A stretch of 64,000 nt of DNA from an uncultured Granulosicoccaceae bacterium (lineage in GTDB: Bacteria > Pseudomonadota > Gammaproteobacteria > Granulosicoccales > Granulosicoccaceae): contig CALISD010000042.1 in the NCBI GenBank assembly GCA_938041955.1, positions 1 to 64,000 on the forward strand, read 5' to 3'. Of the stretch, positions 54,410 through 64,000 are shown in pieces (the stretch's first letter is position 1; every line of letters begins with the position of its first letter). Both the position numbers and the translations under genes were made by a program. The notes under the pieces are model-generated. The model searched no databases. It had not been told where the DNA came from and saw nothing but the letters and a program-made list of their open reading frames with translations.

Positions 54410-54810
54410 AGGTTTGCTCTGGATGTTCCGTGTGCTTCATGATGATTGTGAGAATGACGGTTGGGGCGATGTTTGTGATCGAACACACGTACTCTTTTGG
54501 ATTTCGATAAATACCATGAGCCGAACAAGCCGCTAAAGAGCCAGACGAAAAAACAGCCGATTGCAAGCACCTTCGCGGCAGTGTGAGGCCACAAAATTAC
54601 GGTGGCCACTACGCCGGCTAATACGAGCCAGAACGAGCAAATCTGCCAAATAAAATGACTGTAGGCGTGAGTGTCGCGAGCCTTTGCTAGATGTGTGTGG
54701 CTGATTATCACGCCGATGACTGCGGTCACGCCGAACAGAATGCCTAGCAGCCAAAGGCAATACACCAGGCCTGCAGTTCTGTGAGCGGTTTCTGATTTGG
54801 TGAGGGTCAA
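54406..54810 (-). CDS. Membrane protein with His-rich tail, coupled to CDGSH protein
   Basis: 134 residues with three transmembrane segments (about 17-38, 52-74, 78-101) and a cytoplasmic tail rich in His and Arg (DHKHRPNRHSHNHHEAHG), which could bind metal. Some likeness to the DUF4870 membrane family (SHFIWQICSFWLV). The function is unknown. It overlaps the CDGSH gene by 4 bp, so the two are likely to work in one process. Confidence 0.6.
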   Translation of the reverse strand: MTLTKSETAHRTAGLVYCLWLLGILFGVTAVIGVIISHTHLAKARDTHAYSHFIWQICSFWLVLAGVVATVILWPHTAAKVLAIGCFFVWLFSGLFGSWYLSKSKRVRVFDHKHRPNRHSHNHHEAHGTSRANL

Positions 54811-54965
54811 AGATTTTCTCCGGCTGTAGCGCTATCCCTGCAATAAGGACCTGACGCGGCGACTCGATTTCCGCCGCAGAGGTAACCGTACTCTATCTAT
54901 CGGTGTGGGTCTAGCGATCAGTGAATAGGCCGAGAATCGGGCTTCGCTGACTTTGGATTGGTTTA

Positions 54966-56102
54966 TCAGGCGCTTTTTAACGAACGGCTGATCACCAGGC
55001 GCTGAATGTCGGATGTTCCCTCGTAGATCTGACACACCCTGACATCACGTGCGATTCTTTCAACCGGGAAATCTGAGAGGTAGCCGTAGCCTCCGTGAAT
55101 TTGAATCGCATCAGAGCAGATTCGTTCGGCGGCTTCACTGGCAAACAGTTTGGCCATAGATGCTTCCGCCAGGCACGGTAAATCCTGTTCTCGCAAATAG
55201 GCGGCGCGGTGAACCAGCAGTCTGGCTGCATCAATGGAGGTCGCCATGTCAGCAAGTTTAAATGCCACGGCTTGCTGAGAGATTATGGGTGCGCCAAATG
55301 CCTCACGCTCTTGCGCATACGCCAGCGCGTGTTCATAAGCCGCGCGTGCCATGCCGACAGACTGAGCGGCGATGCCGATGCGGCCACCCTCCAGATTGCC
55401 CAGGGCTATGCCGTAGCCTTGCCCTTCTTCACCGAGGAGATGATCGGCGGGTATCATGCAATTTTCGAAAATAATCTGGCAGGTATCTGAGGCACGTTGG
55501 CCCATTTTCCTTTCAACAGAAGCCACTTTGTAGCCTTCAGTGTTGGTCGGAACGATGAAGGCACTCATGCCGCGCTTACCGGCTTCCGGGTTGGTTACGG
55601 CAAACACAATGGCAATGTCTGCGTTTTTACCGGAGGTGATGAATTGCTTGACACCGTTGAGGATGTAGCCATCTCCGGTAAATTCTGCACGAGTTTTTAA
55701 GGCGGACGCATCAGAGCCCGCTTGTGGCTCCGTTAAACAGAATGCCGCTAGCATTTTGCCCGTGGCAAGAGAGGGCAGCCATCTTTCTTTTTGTGCATCG
55801 GTACCAAATTTATAAATTGGCAGACAACCGACTGAGTTGTGGACGCTCATGATAGTGGAACATGCGCCATCACCTGCGGCGATTTCTTCAAGCGCCATTG
55901 CATAGGCCACTGTGTCAGTGGCAGAGCCTTGGTATTCTTCTGGCACTACCATGCCGAGCAAACCCAATTCACCCATTGCAGCGATTGCCGCTTTGGGAAA
56001 TTCAGATTGCTGATCCCAGTGAGCAGCATATGGGGCCAGTTGTTCCTGCGCGAACTGGCGTGCCATGTCGCGCACCATGATTTGCTCATCTGTATAGATC
56101 AT
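54966..56102 (-). CDS. Acyl-CoA dehydrogenase
   Basis: 378 residues, FAD-dependent, introduces a 2,3 double bond into an acyl-CoA. The motifs [20 protein letters not shown] and [20 protein letters not shown] are typical. Catalytic Glu is expected near the C-terminus ([14 protein letters not shown]). Neighbours suggest a short- or branched-chain substrate. The start overlaps the stop of the thiolase gene by 1 bp (TGATG). Confidence 0.93.
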   Translation of the reverse strand: MIYTDEQIMVRDMARQFAQEQLAPYAAHWDQQSEFPKAAIAAMGELGLLGMVVPEEYQGSATDTVAYAMALEEIAAGDGACSTIMSVHNSVGCLPIYKFGTDAQKERWLPSLATGKMLAAFCLTEPQAGSDASALKTRAEFTGDGYILNGVKQFITSGKNADIAIVFAVTNPEAGKRGMSAFIVPTNTEGYKVASVERKMGQRASDTCQIIFENCMIPADHLLGEEGQGYGIALGNLEGGRIGIAAQSVGMARAAYEHALAYAQEREAFGAPIISQQAVAFKLADMATSIDAARLLVHRAAYLREQDLPCLAEASMAKLFASEAAERICSDAIQIHGGYGYLSDFPVERIARDVRVCQIYEGTSDIQRLVISRSLKSA

Positions 56103-57289
56103 CAGCTAATCTCAATGGCCATTGCTGTGGCTTCACCACCGCCTATACAAAGAGATGCCATGCCGCGCTTTAGCTTCTTGTTTTTCAGTGCATGAATGAG
56201 TGTCACGAGTATTCTCGCGCCGGAGGCACCAATCGGGTGACCCAGTGCGCAGGCACCGCCGTGAATATTTACCTTATCTGCGGGTAGATCAAGTTCCTTG
56301 ATTGCCGCCATAGTCACCACGGCAAACGCTTCATTGATCTCATAAAGATCAATATCTTCTTGAGTGCAGTTAAGCTTTTCGAATAACTTGCGCATCGCAT
56401 ATACCGGCGCCGTAGTAAACCAGTTTGGTTCGTGGGCGTGCGTGGTGTGGCCTAGTACCGTCGCAAGTGGTGTGAGGCCGCGGGCATCGCATTCACTGCG
56501 TCGCATCATCACAAGCGCTGCAGCACCATCAGATATTGAGCTTGAGTTCGCAGCGGTGACGGTACCGTTTTTTTCGAAAGCTGCTCGAAGCGTGGGTATT
56601 TTTTCAGGTTTTGCTTTGTGTGGCTGTTCATCATGTTCGACGATTTCTTCGCTTTTGCGTGTTTTGACCGTGACCGGTGCCACTTCGTTATCGAAGTCGC
56701 CGTTGTCTATAGCGGCTTTAGCACGGGTTAAAGATCGGATGGCAAACTCATCCTGCGCTTCTCTGGAGAAATTGAAATGACTTGCGGTGGCTTCTGCGAA
56801 GCAACCCATTAGTTTGCCTTTGTCGTAGGCATCTTCCAGTCCATCGAGAAACATGTGGTCCATGGTCTGGCCATGTCCCATGCGCATGCCGCCGCGCGCG
56901 TTGGGCAACAGATAGGGGGCGTTTGTCATACTTTCCATGCCGCCAGCGACTGCTACCTTGGCGCTGCCTGCGATTAACAGATCATGAGCCAACATTGCGG
57001 CTTTCATTCCGGAACCACACATCTTGTTGATTGTGGTGCAATTGGCTCCGAGCGGCAGGCCTGCCCCCAGAGCTGCCTGCCGGGCCGGCGCTTGTCCTTG
57101 TCCTGCTGGCAGCACACAACCCATAATCACTTCTTCCACTGCGTCTGCGGCAAGTGAGCTTTGCTCAATGCTGGCCTTGATTGCCGTGGCGCCTAACTCG
57201 GCGGCGGTCAGACTGGAAAATGCGCCTTGAAATCCACCCAGTGGGGTGCGCATAGCGCTGGTAATAACTATCGGATCATCGTTTTGCAT
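56102..57289 (-). CDS. Acetyl-CoA acetyltransferase (thiolase)
   Basis: 395 residues. The nucleophilic Cys is in [15 protein letters not shown]; the other catalytic residues are in [17 protein letters not shown] (His) and [14 protein letters not shown] (Cys). It condenses two acetyl-CoA or cleaves 3-ketoacyl-CoA. The ATG at 57289 lies inside the end of the MerR gene (14-bp overlap); an extension to 57331 is less likely. Forms an operon with the acyl-CoA dehydrogenase. Confidence 0.93.
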   Translation of the reverse strand: MQNDDPIVITSAMRTPLGGFQGAFSSLTAAELGATAIKASIEQSSLAADAVEEVIMGCVLPAGQGQAPARQAALGAGLPLGANCTTINKMCGSGMKAAMLAHDLLIAGSAKVAVAGGMESMTNAPYLLPNARGGMRMGHGQTMDHMFLDGLEDAYDKGKLMGCFAEATASHFNFSREAQDEFAIRSLTRAKAAIDNGDFDNEVAPVTVKTRKSEEIVEHDEQPHKAKPEKIPTLRAAFEKNGTVTAANSSSISDGAAALVMMRRSECDARGLTPLATVLGHTTHAHEPNWFTTAPVYAMRKLFEKLNCTQEDIDLYEINEAFAVVTMAAIKELDLPADKVNIHGGACALGHPIGASGARILVTLIHALKNKKLKRGMASLCIGGGEATAMAIEIS

Positions 57290-57740
57290 GATGGCTTGTC
57301 TCTTCTCTTGTGGTTTTGGCGCATTGGCCATTGCCGGCTTTGATTTTCGAGCGGGTGTTTTCTTTTAGTGCTGCCATATGAGCCTCGCAGCGTCTCTGTA
57401 TCTGTTCAAGATCGGACAATGCGGCTTTGATATCTTTTTCTTGCTGCTGCAGCTGTTTTCGACTTTCCTCGACTTTTCGGCAGGTGTATTCGAGCTGCTG
57501 AAGTTCTCCCTCATTGCCGGCATCGTACATATTTAAAACACTTCGTATTTCCTCAAGTGGCCAACCGAGTCGCTTGCCACGAAGTAGCAGCTTTAAGCGG
57601 GTACGATCGGCGCGGGAATAAATTCTTCTCTGTCCATTCCTTTTCGGACTCAATAACTGTTTGTCTTCGTAGAAACGGATTGCTCTGGTGGTTATTCCAA
57701 ATTCCTTGCCGAGTTCCGAAATGCTGTAAGTTTCTTGCAT
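57276..57740 (-). CDS. MerR-family regulator, LiuR-like
   Basis: 154 residues. The MerR helix-turn-helix YSISELGKEFGITTRAIRFY with EDKQLLSPKR is followed by a long coiled coil (about 75-125) and no obvious metal-binding cysteines at the end. This fits LiuR-type repressors of branched-chain acyl-CoA genes. Divergent from icmF, with a 32-bp perfect palindrome between. Overlaps the thiolase start, so it is in the same transcript. Confidence 0.85.
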   Translation of the reverse strand: MQETYSISELGKEFGITTRAIRFYEDKQLLSPKRNGQRRIYSRADRTRLKLLLRGKRLGWPLEEIRSVLNMYDAGNEGELQQLEYTCRKVEESRKQLQQQEKDIKAALSDLEQIQRRCEAHMAALKENTRSKIKAGNGQCAKTTREETSHHAKR

Positions 57741-57785
57741 GTTCTGCCGTCACAGGTTGCAGAGGATTGTACTTCTCAGACAACA

Positions 57786-57817
57786 GTATATTGACGTTTA
57801 CGTAAACGTCAATATAC
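57786..57817. promoter_or_regulatory. 32-bp perfect palindrome, probable LiuR-type operator
   Basis: The left half GTATATTGACGTTTAC (57786-57801) is followed by its exact reverse complement (57802-57817). The core TTGACGTTTACGTAAACGTC is close to the known LiuR motif type. It lies 45 bp upstream of the MerR start and 76 bp before icmF, so it probably controls both directions. Binding is inferred. Confidence 0.8.
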
Positions 57818-57893
57818 ACTGTTATTGTCGTTTCAGCGTCCGAAGTCGACAGAACGTTAGCGATTTTAAAAGCACAAACTCCAATGGTGTCCA

Positions 57894-60800
57894 ATGACTT
57901 CACTTGCCAACAATGTGGTGCCCATCAGTAGCAACGCTGATATTTCCGTGCGGTTTGTCACTGCGTCAAGTTTGTTTGATGGCCACGATGCGTCGATCAA
58001 TATCATGCGCAGGATTTTGCAAAGCGCCGGCGCTGAGGTGATCCACCTGGGACATAACCGTTCTGTGGCTGAAATTGTCACCGCTGCGATTCACGAAGAC
58101 GTGCAGGGGATAGCCATCAGCTCCTATCAGGGGGGACATGTCGAGTACTTTAAGTACATGGTGGATATGCTGCGTGAGAAAGGCGCCGACCACATTCAGG
58201 TTTTCGGCGGCGGCGGCGGCGTGATCGTTGGAGATGAAATCGATGAGCTGCATCAATACGGTGTAACGAAAATCTATACACCTGAAGATGGCCAGAAAAT
58301 TGGTCTGCGAGGAATGATCGATGACATGCTCTCACGCTGTCATTTTGATCCGGGGGAAAAGGCAGGTAATGATCTATCTGTGTTGGCAAGCGATGACTAC
58401 ACCCACCTTGCTCCGGTGCTCACGGCACTTGAAAATGACACTTACCCTGATGATTTAAAGGGAAAATTACTAGCAGCAGCGGCTGATATTGCATCTGTTC
58501 CAGTTCTGGGCATCACAGGAACTGGTGGTTCCGGCAAATCATCACTGACCGATGAGGTGATTCGTCGTTTCAGGATTGACCATCGTGATGAATTGAAAAT
58601 TGCCATTCTCGCCATTGACCCTACGCGTCGAAAAACCGGTGGTGCATTGCTGGGTGATCGTATTCGAATGAATGCGATTAATCATCCCAATATATTTATG
58701 CGATCGATTGCCACACGTGACGCGGGAGGTGATGTGCCAGCTGAGCTTGGTGACATGGTTGCTGCCACCAGGCTTGCAGGCTTTGATCTGATCATTATCG
58801 AAACCCCGGGTATAGGGCAGGGCGATGCAGGAATTGTTTCACACAGCGATGTGTCTCTTTACGTAATGACGCCTGAGTTTGGCGCTGCCAGTCAGTTAGA
58901 AAAAATTGATATGCTCGACTTCGCAGACGTTGTGGCCATCAATAAATTTGATCGAAAAGGTGCCGCTGATGCGCTTCGCGATGTGAGCAAGCAAGTACAG
59001 CGCAACCGGGAAGCGTTTGATGTGCCGCCCGAGAAAATGCCCGTTTTCGGGACCATGGCGGCAAGATTTAACGATGATGGTGTGAGTGCGTTGTATAAAG
59101 AGGTGTTAACTCAGTTGACAGCAATAGGTTTGTCCGCAACGGGCGGCGGACTCACGACACCGGACACGAGACACTCAACGGATGACTCGGTCATTGTGCC
59201 ATCGCACCGTGTACGCTACCTGGCAGAAATTGCAGAGACGATTCGAAATTATCATACGCATGTAGGACAGCAATCGCTGATCGCGCGTGAGACACAGCAG
59301 CTGAGAGCGGCGCAGCAAATGTTAGCGGCCTCCAATGTCAGTGTTGATGCGGAGGGCCTTACGAAACTTATTGATGGACGTGATCGTGCGCTGGACCCAA
59401 ACCATGGTGAGTTATTGGCGCGGTGGCCGAGCTTGGCGGAACGCTACAGGCAAGAGACTTTCGAGGTGCAGATTCGTGACCGCAAGATTGTTACGCAACT
59501 GACGCATGAGACACTGAGCGGTAGTACAGTTCGCAAAGTGTCGGTGCCGAAATACGCAGACAATGGCGATTTACTAAAGTGGTTGCTATTAGAAAACCTT
59601 CCTGGATATTTCCCTTACACCGCTGGTGTTTTTCCGTTTAAAAGAGAGGGCGAAGATCCCACCAGAATGTTTGCCGGTGAAGGTGATCCATTCCGAACCA
59701 ATGCAAGATTTAAAGCGCTGTCTGAGCATGCACTGGCTAAACGTTTGTCGACCGCTTTTGACTCCGTCACGCTGTACGGCAACGATCCGGACAGGCGGCC
59801 AGATATCTACGGTAAGGTAGGCAACTCGGGTGTTTCTATTGCAACGGTTGAAGACATGCAGGTCTTGTATGACGGATTTGATTTATGCGATCCGAATACA
59901 TCCGTTTCGATGACGATCAATGGGCCGGCGCCCACTATTCTTGCCTTTTACTTTAATACCGCCTTTCGTCAGCAGATAAAAAAGTTTGAAGATGAACACG
60001 GGGCGGCGCCTGATGAAGAGCAGCTTGCGGAGTTAAAACGCTGGACGCTTGCCAATGTGCGCGGCACCGTTCAAGCAGATATTCTTAAAGAAGATCAAGG
60101 CCAGAACACCTGTATCTTTTCCACAGAGTTCAGTCTTAAGGTTATGGGAGATATTCAAGAGTATTTTGTTGAAAACAGTGTAAGAAATTTTTACTCGGTA
60201 TCTATCTCCGGTTATCACATCGCGGAGGCAGGTGCTAACCCGATCAGTCAATTGGCCTTTACTCTGGCGAATGGCTTTACCTACGTTGAGTCTTATCTTG
60301 CGCGCGGCATGCACATAGATGACTTCGCAGCTAATCTATCGTTCTTTTTCAGTAACGGAATGGATCCTGAGTACACCGTGATGGGCCGAGTCGCGAGGCG
60401 TATCTGGGCTGTGGCTATGCGCGAGAAGTACGGTGCGAATGAGCGCAGCCAGAAGCTCAAATATCACATACAAACTTCTGGTCGCTCATTGCATGCGCAA
60501 GAGATGGCGTTTAACGATATCAGGACCACGCTGCAAGCCTTGATCGCAGTGTATGACAACTGCAATTCATTGCACACCAACGCCTATGACGAAGCGGTGA
60601 CGACGCCCACCGAGGAGTCAGTTCGACGCGCTATCGCTATTCAATTGATTATAAATCGCGAGTGGGGTTTGGCGAAGTGTGAAAATACAAACCAGGGGAG
60701 TTTCGTCATTGATGAGTTAACTGATCTCGTCGAAGAGGCCGTCTTGGTTGAGTTTGAACGGATATCAGAACGTGGCGGTGTGTTGGGCGCCATGGAAACA

Positions 60801-61160
60801 GGTTATCAGCGTGGCAAGATTCAAGAGGAGTCAATGTTGTACGAACATCGCAAGCACGATGGGTCATTACCAATTATTGGAGTTAACACCTATACCAATC
60901 CTGCTGAGCAAAGTGAAGAACACACAATTGAATTGGCACGCTCTACCACAAAGGAAAAGGAAAGCCAGATCGCAAGGCTTGAAACATTCAAAAATAACAA
61001 TATAACGCAAGCGTCTCTTGCCCTTGAGAGAGTCCGATCAGTCGCTATGGCCAATGGCAATGTGTTTGAAGAGTTGGTAGATGCTGTACAGTATTGTTCT
61101 CTGGGGCAGATAACAGATGCGCTGTTCGAAGTGGGTGGTGAATACCGCCGCAATATGTAA
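57894..61160 (+). CDS. icmF: Fused isobutyryl-CoA mutase (IcmF)
   Basis: 1088 residues with three parts in order. The B12-binding domain (about 15-140) carries [16 protein letters not shown]. The chaperone G-domain (about 190-400) has Walker [11 protein letters not shown] and ETPGIGQGD. The mutase barrel (about 540-1088) includes [20 protein letters not shown] and [12 protein letters not shown]. It interconverts isobutyryl-CoA and n-butyryl-CoA, with possible action on related acyl-CoAs. Length and domain order are as in characterised IcmF proteins. Divergent from the MerR/thiolase/dehydrogenase operon across a palindromic operator. Which CoA ester it prefers cannot be settled here. Confidence 0.95.
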   Translation: MTSLANNVVPISSNADISVRFVTASSLFDGHDASINIMRRILQSAGAEVIHLGHNRSVAEIVTAAIHEDVQGIAISSYQGGHVEYFKYMVDMLREKGADHIQVFGGGGGVIVGDEIDELHQYGVTKIYTPEDGQKIGLRGMIDDMLSRCHFDPGEKAGNDLSVLASDDYTHLAPVLTALENDTYPDDLKGKLLAAAADIASVPVLGITGTGGSGKSSLTDEVIRRFRIDHRDELKIAILAIDPTRRKTGGALLGDRIRMNAINHPNIFMRSIATRDAGGDVPAELGDMVAATRLAGFDLIIIETPGIGQGDAGIVSHSDVSLYVMTPEFGAASQLEKIDMLDFADVVAINKFDRKGAADALRDVSKQVQRNREAFDVPPEKMPVFGTMAARFNDDGVSALYKEVLTQLTAIGLSATGGGLTTPDTRHSTDDSVIVPSHRVRYLAEIAETIRNYHTHVGQQSLIARETQQLRAAQQMLAASNVSVDAEGLTKLIDGRDRALDPNHGELLARWPSLAERYRQETFEVQIRDRKIVTQLTHETLSGSTVRKVSVPKYADNGDLLKWLLLENLPGYFPYTAGVFPFKREGEDPTRMFAGEGDPFRTNARFKALSEHALAKRLSTAFDSVTLYGNDPDRRPDIYGKVGNSGVSIATVEDMQVLYDGFDLCDPNTSVSMTINGPAPTILAFYFNTAFRQQIKKFEDEHGAAPDEEQLAELKRWTLANVRGTVQADILKEDQGQNTCIFSTEFSLKVMGDIQEYFVENSVRNFYSVSISGYHIAEAGANPISQLAFTLANGFTYVESYLARGMHIDDFAANLSFFFSNGMDPEYTVMGRVARRIWAVAMREKYGANERSQKLKYHIQTSGRSLHAQEMAFNDIRTTLQALIAVYDNCNSLHTNAYDEAVTTPTEESVRRAIAIQLIINREWGLAKCENTNQGSFVIDELTDLVEEAVLVEFERISERGGVLGAMETGYQRGKIQEESMLYEHRKHDGSLPIIGVNTYTNPAEQSEEHTIELARSTTKEKESQIARLETFKNNNITQASLALERVRSVAMANGNVFEELVDAVQYCSLGQITDALFEVGGEYRRNM

Positions 61161-61341
61161 TGTAACTACAATTTGTTTATTGATCTAAGTGTGTGTGGCG
61201 CTGTGCCTGGCTGGATAGGCAGCGAACATGTCCATTAGGCGAGTTGCATCGTTGTTGCGTTCATGAAATGTTCACACGGAATATACTTTAATCAGTAGTA
61301 ACTGGTCGGGCTATCGCCGCGACTTCGGAATGCCATAAGTT

Positions 61342-62085
61342 ATGAGCGTAATGATTGTTACCGGTGGTAGTCGTGGTATCGGCGCCGCTACCGCATTGCT
61401 TGCAGCGGAACATGGCTATGCGGTGGTGGTCAATTACCTGAAAAATGAAACAGCGGCTCAGGTGGTGGTTGATAAAATCAACGCATCCGGTGGACATGCT
61501 ATTGCCGTTGCCGCAGATGTAAGTGTGGAAGATGATGTATTGCGTCTTTTCAAGGTGACGGCTGATAAGTTTGGTCGTCTTACTGCGCTGGTAAATAACG
61601 CTGGCATACTAGAACAGCAGTGTAGTTTGCAGGACATGAGTGCAGAGCGATTTGTACGGGTGATGAATACCAATGTAGTTGGTTGTATGCTTTGTGCACG
61701 CGAAGCGGTGAAAGTCATGTCAAATGTAAACGGTGGGTCGGGTGGCAACATCGTTAACTTATCTTCCATTGCCGCAACACTGGGTGCACCCGGCGAATAT
61801 GTTGACTATGCAGCAACTAAAGGCGCAATTGACAGTCTAACCATCGGTTTGGCCTCTGAAGTGGCTCAACTGGGTATCCGAGTCAATGCAGTCAGGCCTG
61901 GAGTGATACATACAGACATACATGCAAGCGGTGGCGAACCCGGGCGCGTGGAAAGAGTCAGTGGGTCTGTCCCTATGCAACGCGGCGGAACAGCTGGTGA
62001 AGTAGCGCGCGCAATTATATGGTTGGTTTCAGATAATGCGTCTTATACCACCGGGGCGTTTATAAATGTCAGTGGCGGGCGATGA
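61342..62085 (+). CDS. Short-chain dehydrogenase/reductase
   Basis: 247 residues, classical SDR. The NAD(P) site is VTGGSRGIGAATALLA, NNAG is present, and the catalytic Ser/Tyr/Lys are in VNLSSIAATLG and YVDYAATKGAID. Substrate unknown. Followed by a MarR-type regulator that may control it. Confidence 0.9.
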   Translation: MSVMIVTGGSRGIGAATALLAAEHGYAVVVNYLKNETAAQVVVDKINASGGHAIAVAADVSVEDDVLRLFKVTADKFGRLTALVNNAGILEQQCSLQDMSAERFVRVMNTNVVGCMLCAREAVKVMSNVNGGSGGNIVNLSSIAATLGAPGEYVDYAATKGAIDSLTIGLASEVAQLGIRVNAVRPGVIHTDIHASGGEPGRVERVSGSVPMQRGGTAGEVARAIIWLVSDNASYTTGAFINVSGGR

Positions 62086-62203
62086 GTGCTAAGTCATATT
62101 CGGGTGCTTGTTGTTTGCATAAGGTTAGAGCTTGTGACGGTATGTAACAATCTACCTGCATTTATTTATGCCGTAGGAAAAGTAATTTTGCTAGGATGAA
62201 GTG

Positions 62204-62674
62204 ATGTTGGATCACGATGGAATAAGTATGGAAGACGACGGTGAACTTCATTCTCTAATCAGCGTTAAACTGAATGTAGTGAATGTGAAGATAAGTCGTC
62301 AGATTGGACAAGCCGTTCAAGCGAGGGCGAACTTGCGTTTGCCTGAGTGGAGAATAATTTCGTTGCTATCGACGTCCGGGGCGATGAGCCAAGCTGATAT
62401 ACGCAGTAATATCGGCATGGACAAAGGACAGATTAGCAGAACGGTTAAGACCATGATGGCGAATGAATTGCTGAGCTTTGACGGCGAGGATGGTCAGTCC
62501 AGAAACGTACGTCTGTGCCTCACTGACAAGGGGCGCGAAGTACACCTGCGTGTTGACTCTATGATGGAGGAACACAAAGCGAAGGTGCTGGCGTTGCTCT
62601 CACACGATGAGAAGCAGAGCCTCTACAACAGCTTGTTGCAGATCGAAAAATCGGTTGATGGCTGGCTCTCGTAG
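62204..62674 (+). CDS. MarR-family transcriptional regulator
   Basis: 156 residues. Winged helix with LRLPEWRIISLLSTSGAMSQ, ADIRSNIGMDKGQISRTVKTM and the wing SRNVRLCLTDKGREV. ATG at 62204 (a GTG is one codon earlier) with AGGA upstream. Downstream of the SDR gene by 118 bp. Ligand unknown. Confidence 0.88.
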   Translation: MLDHDGISMEDDGELHSLISVKLNVVNVKISRQIGQAVQARANLRLPEWRIISLLSTSGAMSQADIRSNIGMDKGQISRTVKTMMANELLSFDGEDGQSRNVRLCLTDKGREVHLRVDSMMEEHKAKVLALLSHDEKQSLYNSLLQIEKSVDGWLS

Positions 62675-63029
62675 TCAATTGCAATATCTGTCTGAGGATT
62701 AGGTGACTGTGGCGTGCTCTAAGAGCATATGGTCTCTTCACGAAATTGCTATTCTCCCCCCTTGGTAATCCAGTGTCTCAGGGCTTCGAGCGCTGAGCCC
62801 GACACCGTTTGCGCGTCTTTTCTATTAATCGCCACTTCCTAAGTCGTTGAAAAGTGGTGATACGTCAAGATTGTTGTATCAATCAACTGCTTTCGGGTGC
62901 ATCTTGTAGATGCGTGCACGGTTATTAATTTCTTGAAATGCGATAGTGTTCGGTGACTCGGGAATTTGACGCCCAGAGGTGTGTGGCTCAGTATTTCCGT
63001 GACCTTCCCACTAAGAAAGATTACGCCGA
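62675..63029. other. Intergenic stretch, 355 bp
   Basis: Between the MarR gene and the PAS-domain gene. No repeat, RNA or gene was recognised; a promoter for the sensor gene is expected here. Confidence 0.5.
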
Positions 63030-64000
63030 ATGGCAGCACAACAAGCTGGAATCGGGCGACCGCGCAATACGGCCCTTAAAGATGCGCAGTTGACGTACCG
63101 TGCCTGCACTTTGGGTTACGCCGAAGCACTGCAGTTAGCATCCCCGACACAACTCGTTGGGCAAACCGATTATGATCTCTTATCTGATCGCGGCGCGGCG
63201 TTGGTTCATGCGGCGGAGCGCCGGGTTCTTGAAACCGGCACAACAGAGATTACCGCAGGGGAGATTCTCAGCAAGCGTACTGCCGGGCGCTATTTTGTCC
63301 GAAGTCCGGTATTGAATCGTGAAGGGCAAGTCTGCGGTATTGAAATATTTGTGGTTAGTGTGGAAGAGCTACATCGCAGCTATCAGCTATTGCTTGGCGG
63401 TGAACAACAACTGCGCGATGTAATCAACCAATCACCGTTTGGGTTGCTGATACATCGGCAATATGAGCTGATTTATGTTAATGCCAGCTGGCTGCAGCTT
63501 ACGGGCTGTGCCGGTGCATCACCGAGTTCGGATGAAATTAGAAGAATGGTGCCAAGTGGTGCCGGCGACGAAGTAAGAACCATCAGATCGATGCATTCCG
63601 ACGGCGCAGAGGTTGAGTTATTTTTACGGTCTCGTGCGGTGCGATGGAACGGTAGTGATGTGCAAGCGGTCTACTGCACTGCCGGTCGAGTTGTAGAAAC
63701 AGACGCGGATATCGCGCATATCGAGTCCTCATCCTTTGTAGAAAAAAGACATGGCCATCGGCGCGATGCAGAAGCACAAGCTGTCGCACCACAACTCGCG
63801 ATTGATGAAGAGTTTTTTAAAAATATAAAACAACCGATGATTGTCTGTGATGCCTGGCGACCTGTGCAAGCCAATAGTGCTGCACAATCTTTATTAGAGA
63901 AGGACTCGGCAGGTATTTATCGAGCGCTTGATTATTGGTTTAGTGATCGTGTGCGATCGAGCGTTGAATCAATGTTGAATGGCCACGCTAACGGTGATCA
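63030..64000 (+). CDS. PAS-domain sensory protein, truncated by the window edge
   Basis: Open from the ATG at 63030 to the last base without a stop, about 323 residues visible. A TAA at 63012 closes the frame upstream. The first PAS-like domain includes ACTLGYAEALQLASPTQLVG, TDYDLLSD and the strand RYFVRSPVLNREGQVCGIEI, followed by HRSYQLL. A second PAS domain begins near QQLRDVINQSPFGLLIHRQY and a third near FFKNIKQPMIVCDAW. The output domain (kinase or GGDEF/EAL) is beyond the window. AAGAAAGA lies upstream. It is probably a signal-transduction protein; partner unknown. Confidence 0.75.
   Translation, partial: MAAQQAGIGRPRNTALKDAQLTYRACTLGYAEALQLASPTQLVGQTDYDLLSDRGAALVHAAERRVLETGTTEITAGEILSKRTAGRYFVRSPVLNREGQVCGIEIFVVSVEELHRSYQLLLGGEQQLRDVINQSPFGLLIHRQYELIYVNASWLQLTGCAGASPSSDEIRRMVPSGAGDEVRTIRSMHSDGAEVELFLRSRAVRWNGSDVQAVYCTAGRVVETDADIAHIESSSFVEKRHGHRRDAEAQAVAPQLAIDEEFFKNIKQPMIVCDAWRPVQANSAAQSLLEKDSAGIYRALDYWFSDRVRSSVESMLNGHANGD

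Overview
The window reads as chromosomal DNA of a Gammaproteobacterium. The evidence is the CmoA/CmoB pair, RsmJ, SlyX, PdxH, AzlCD, a DEDDy RNase D and an actin-family gene divergent from gatCAB. The species cannot be named from sequence alone. A marine, deep-branching lineage is a guess from the glycerol ABC transporter, the malonyl-CoA decarboxylase and the many small intergenic repeats. Gene density is high. No rRNA, tRNA, CRISPR array, prophage or intact insertion sequence was seen.

Region by region. 1-2 kb: a periplasmic DegQ-type protease, then a tandem array of palindromic repeats. 2-12.5 kb: a complete glycerol locus with repressor glpR, ABC importer glpS-T-P-Q-U-V, dehydrogenase glpD and divergent kinase glpK. 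12.5-19.6 kb: two inverted-repeat elements, a Tat-exported Rieske-like protein, a DUF481 outer membrane protein, glcDEF and a transposase-derived protein. 19.6-27.4 kb: pdxH, yajQ, rsmJ, a Rieske-fold protein without cluster ligands, slyX, a divergent mreB-like gene and gatCAB. 27.7-33 kb: an envelope cluster (beta-barrel, Ig-like lipoprotein, small lipoprotein, lipoprotein M16 peptidase). 33-44 kb: malonyl-CoA decarboxylase, murB, a MATE exporter, ugd and tRNA wobble genes (mnmD, cmoA, cmoB). 44-54 kb: an AlkA-like glycosylase with an Nmad3-like gene, azlCD, gpt-apt-DAHP synthase, rnd, and small acyl-CoA and dehalogenase genes. 54-62.7 kb: a CDGSH protein, then an acyl-CoA unit (acyl-CoA dehydrogenase, thiolase, MerR regulator, fused mutase icmF) around a 32-bp perfect palindrome, then SDR and MarR genes. 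From 63,030 a PAS-domain sensor gene runs off the right edge.

How the genes work together. Glycerol enters by the ABC importer, is phosphorylated by GlpK and oxidised by GlpD; GlpR probably controls both divergent arms. GlcDEF oxidises glycolate to glyoxylate, and a CRP-type half-palindrome lies in its promoter region. IcmF, the acyl-CoA dehydrogenase and the thiolase fit branched-chain or short-chain acyl-CoA catabolism under a LiuR-like MerR regulator.

The most unusual signals are these. A Rieske-fold protein has lost all four cluster ligands but kept both disulfide cysteines. An MreB-like protein in the usual mre position has altered ATPase motifs and no mreC or mreD. The two glycerol ABC ATPases have complementary defects that leave one canonical ATP site. 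A base-excision glycosylase sits beside an Nmad3-like gene. At least three intergenic repeat families occur, two of them with more than one copy in this window.
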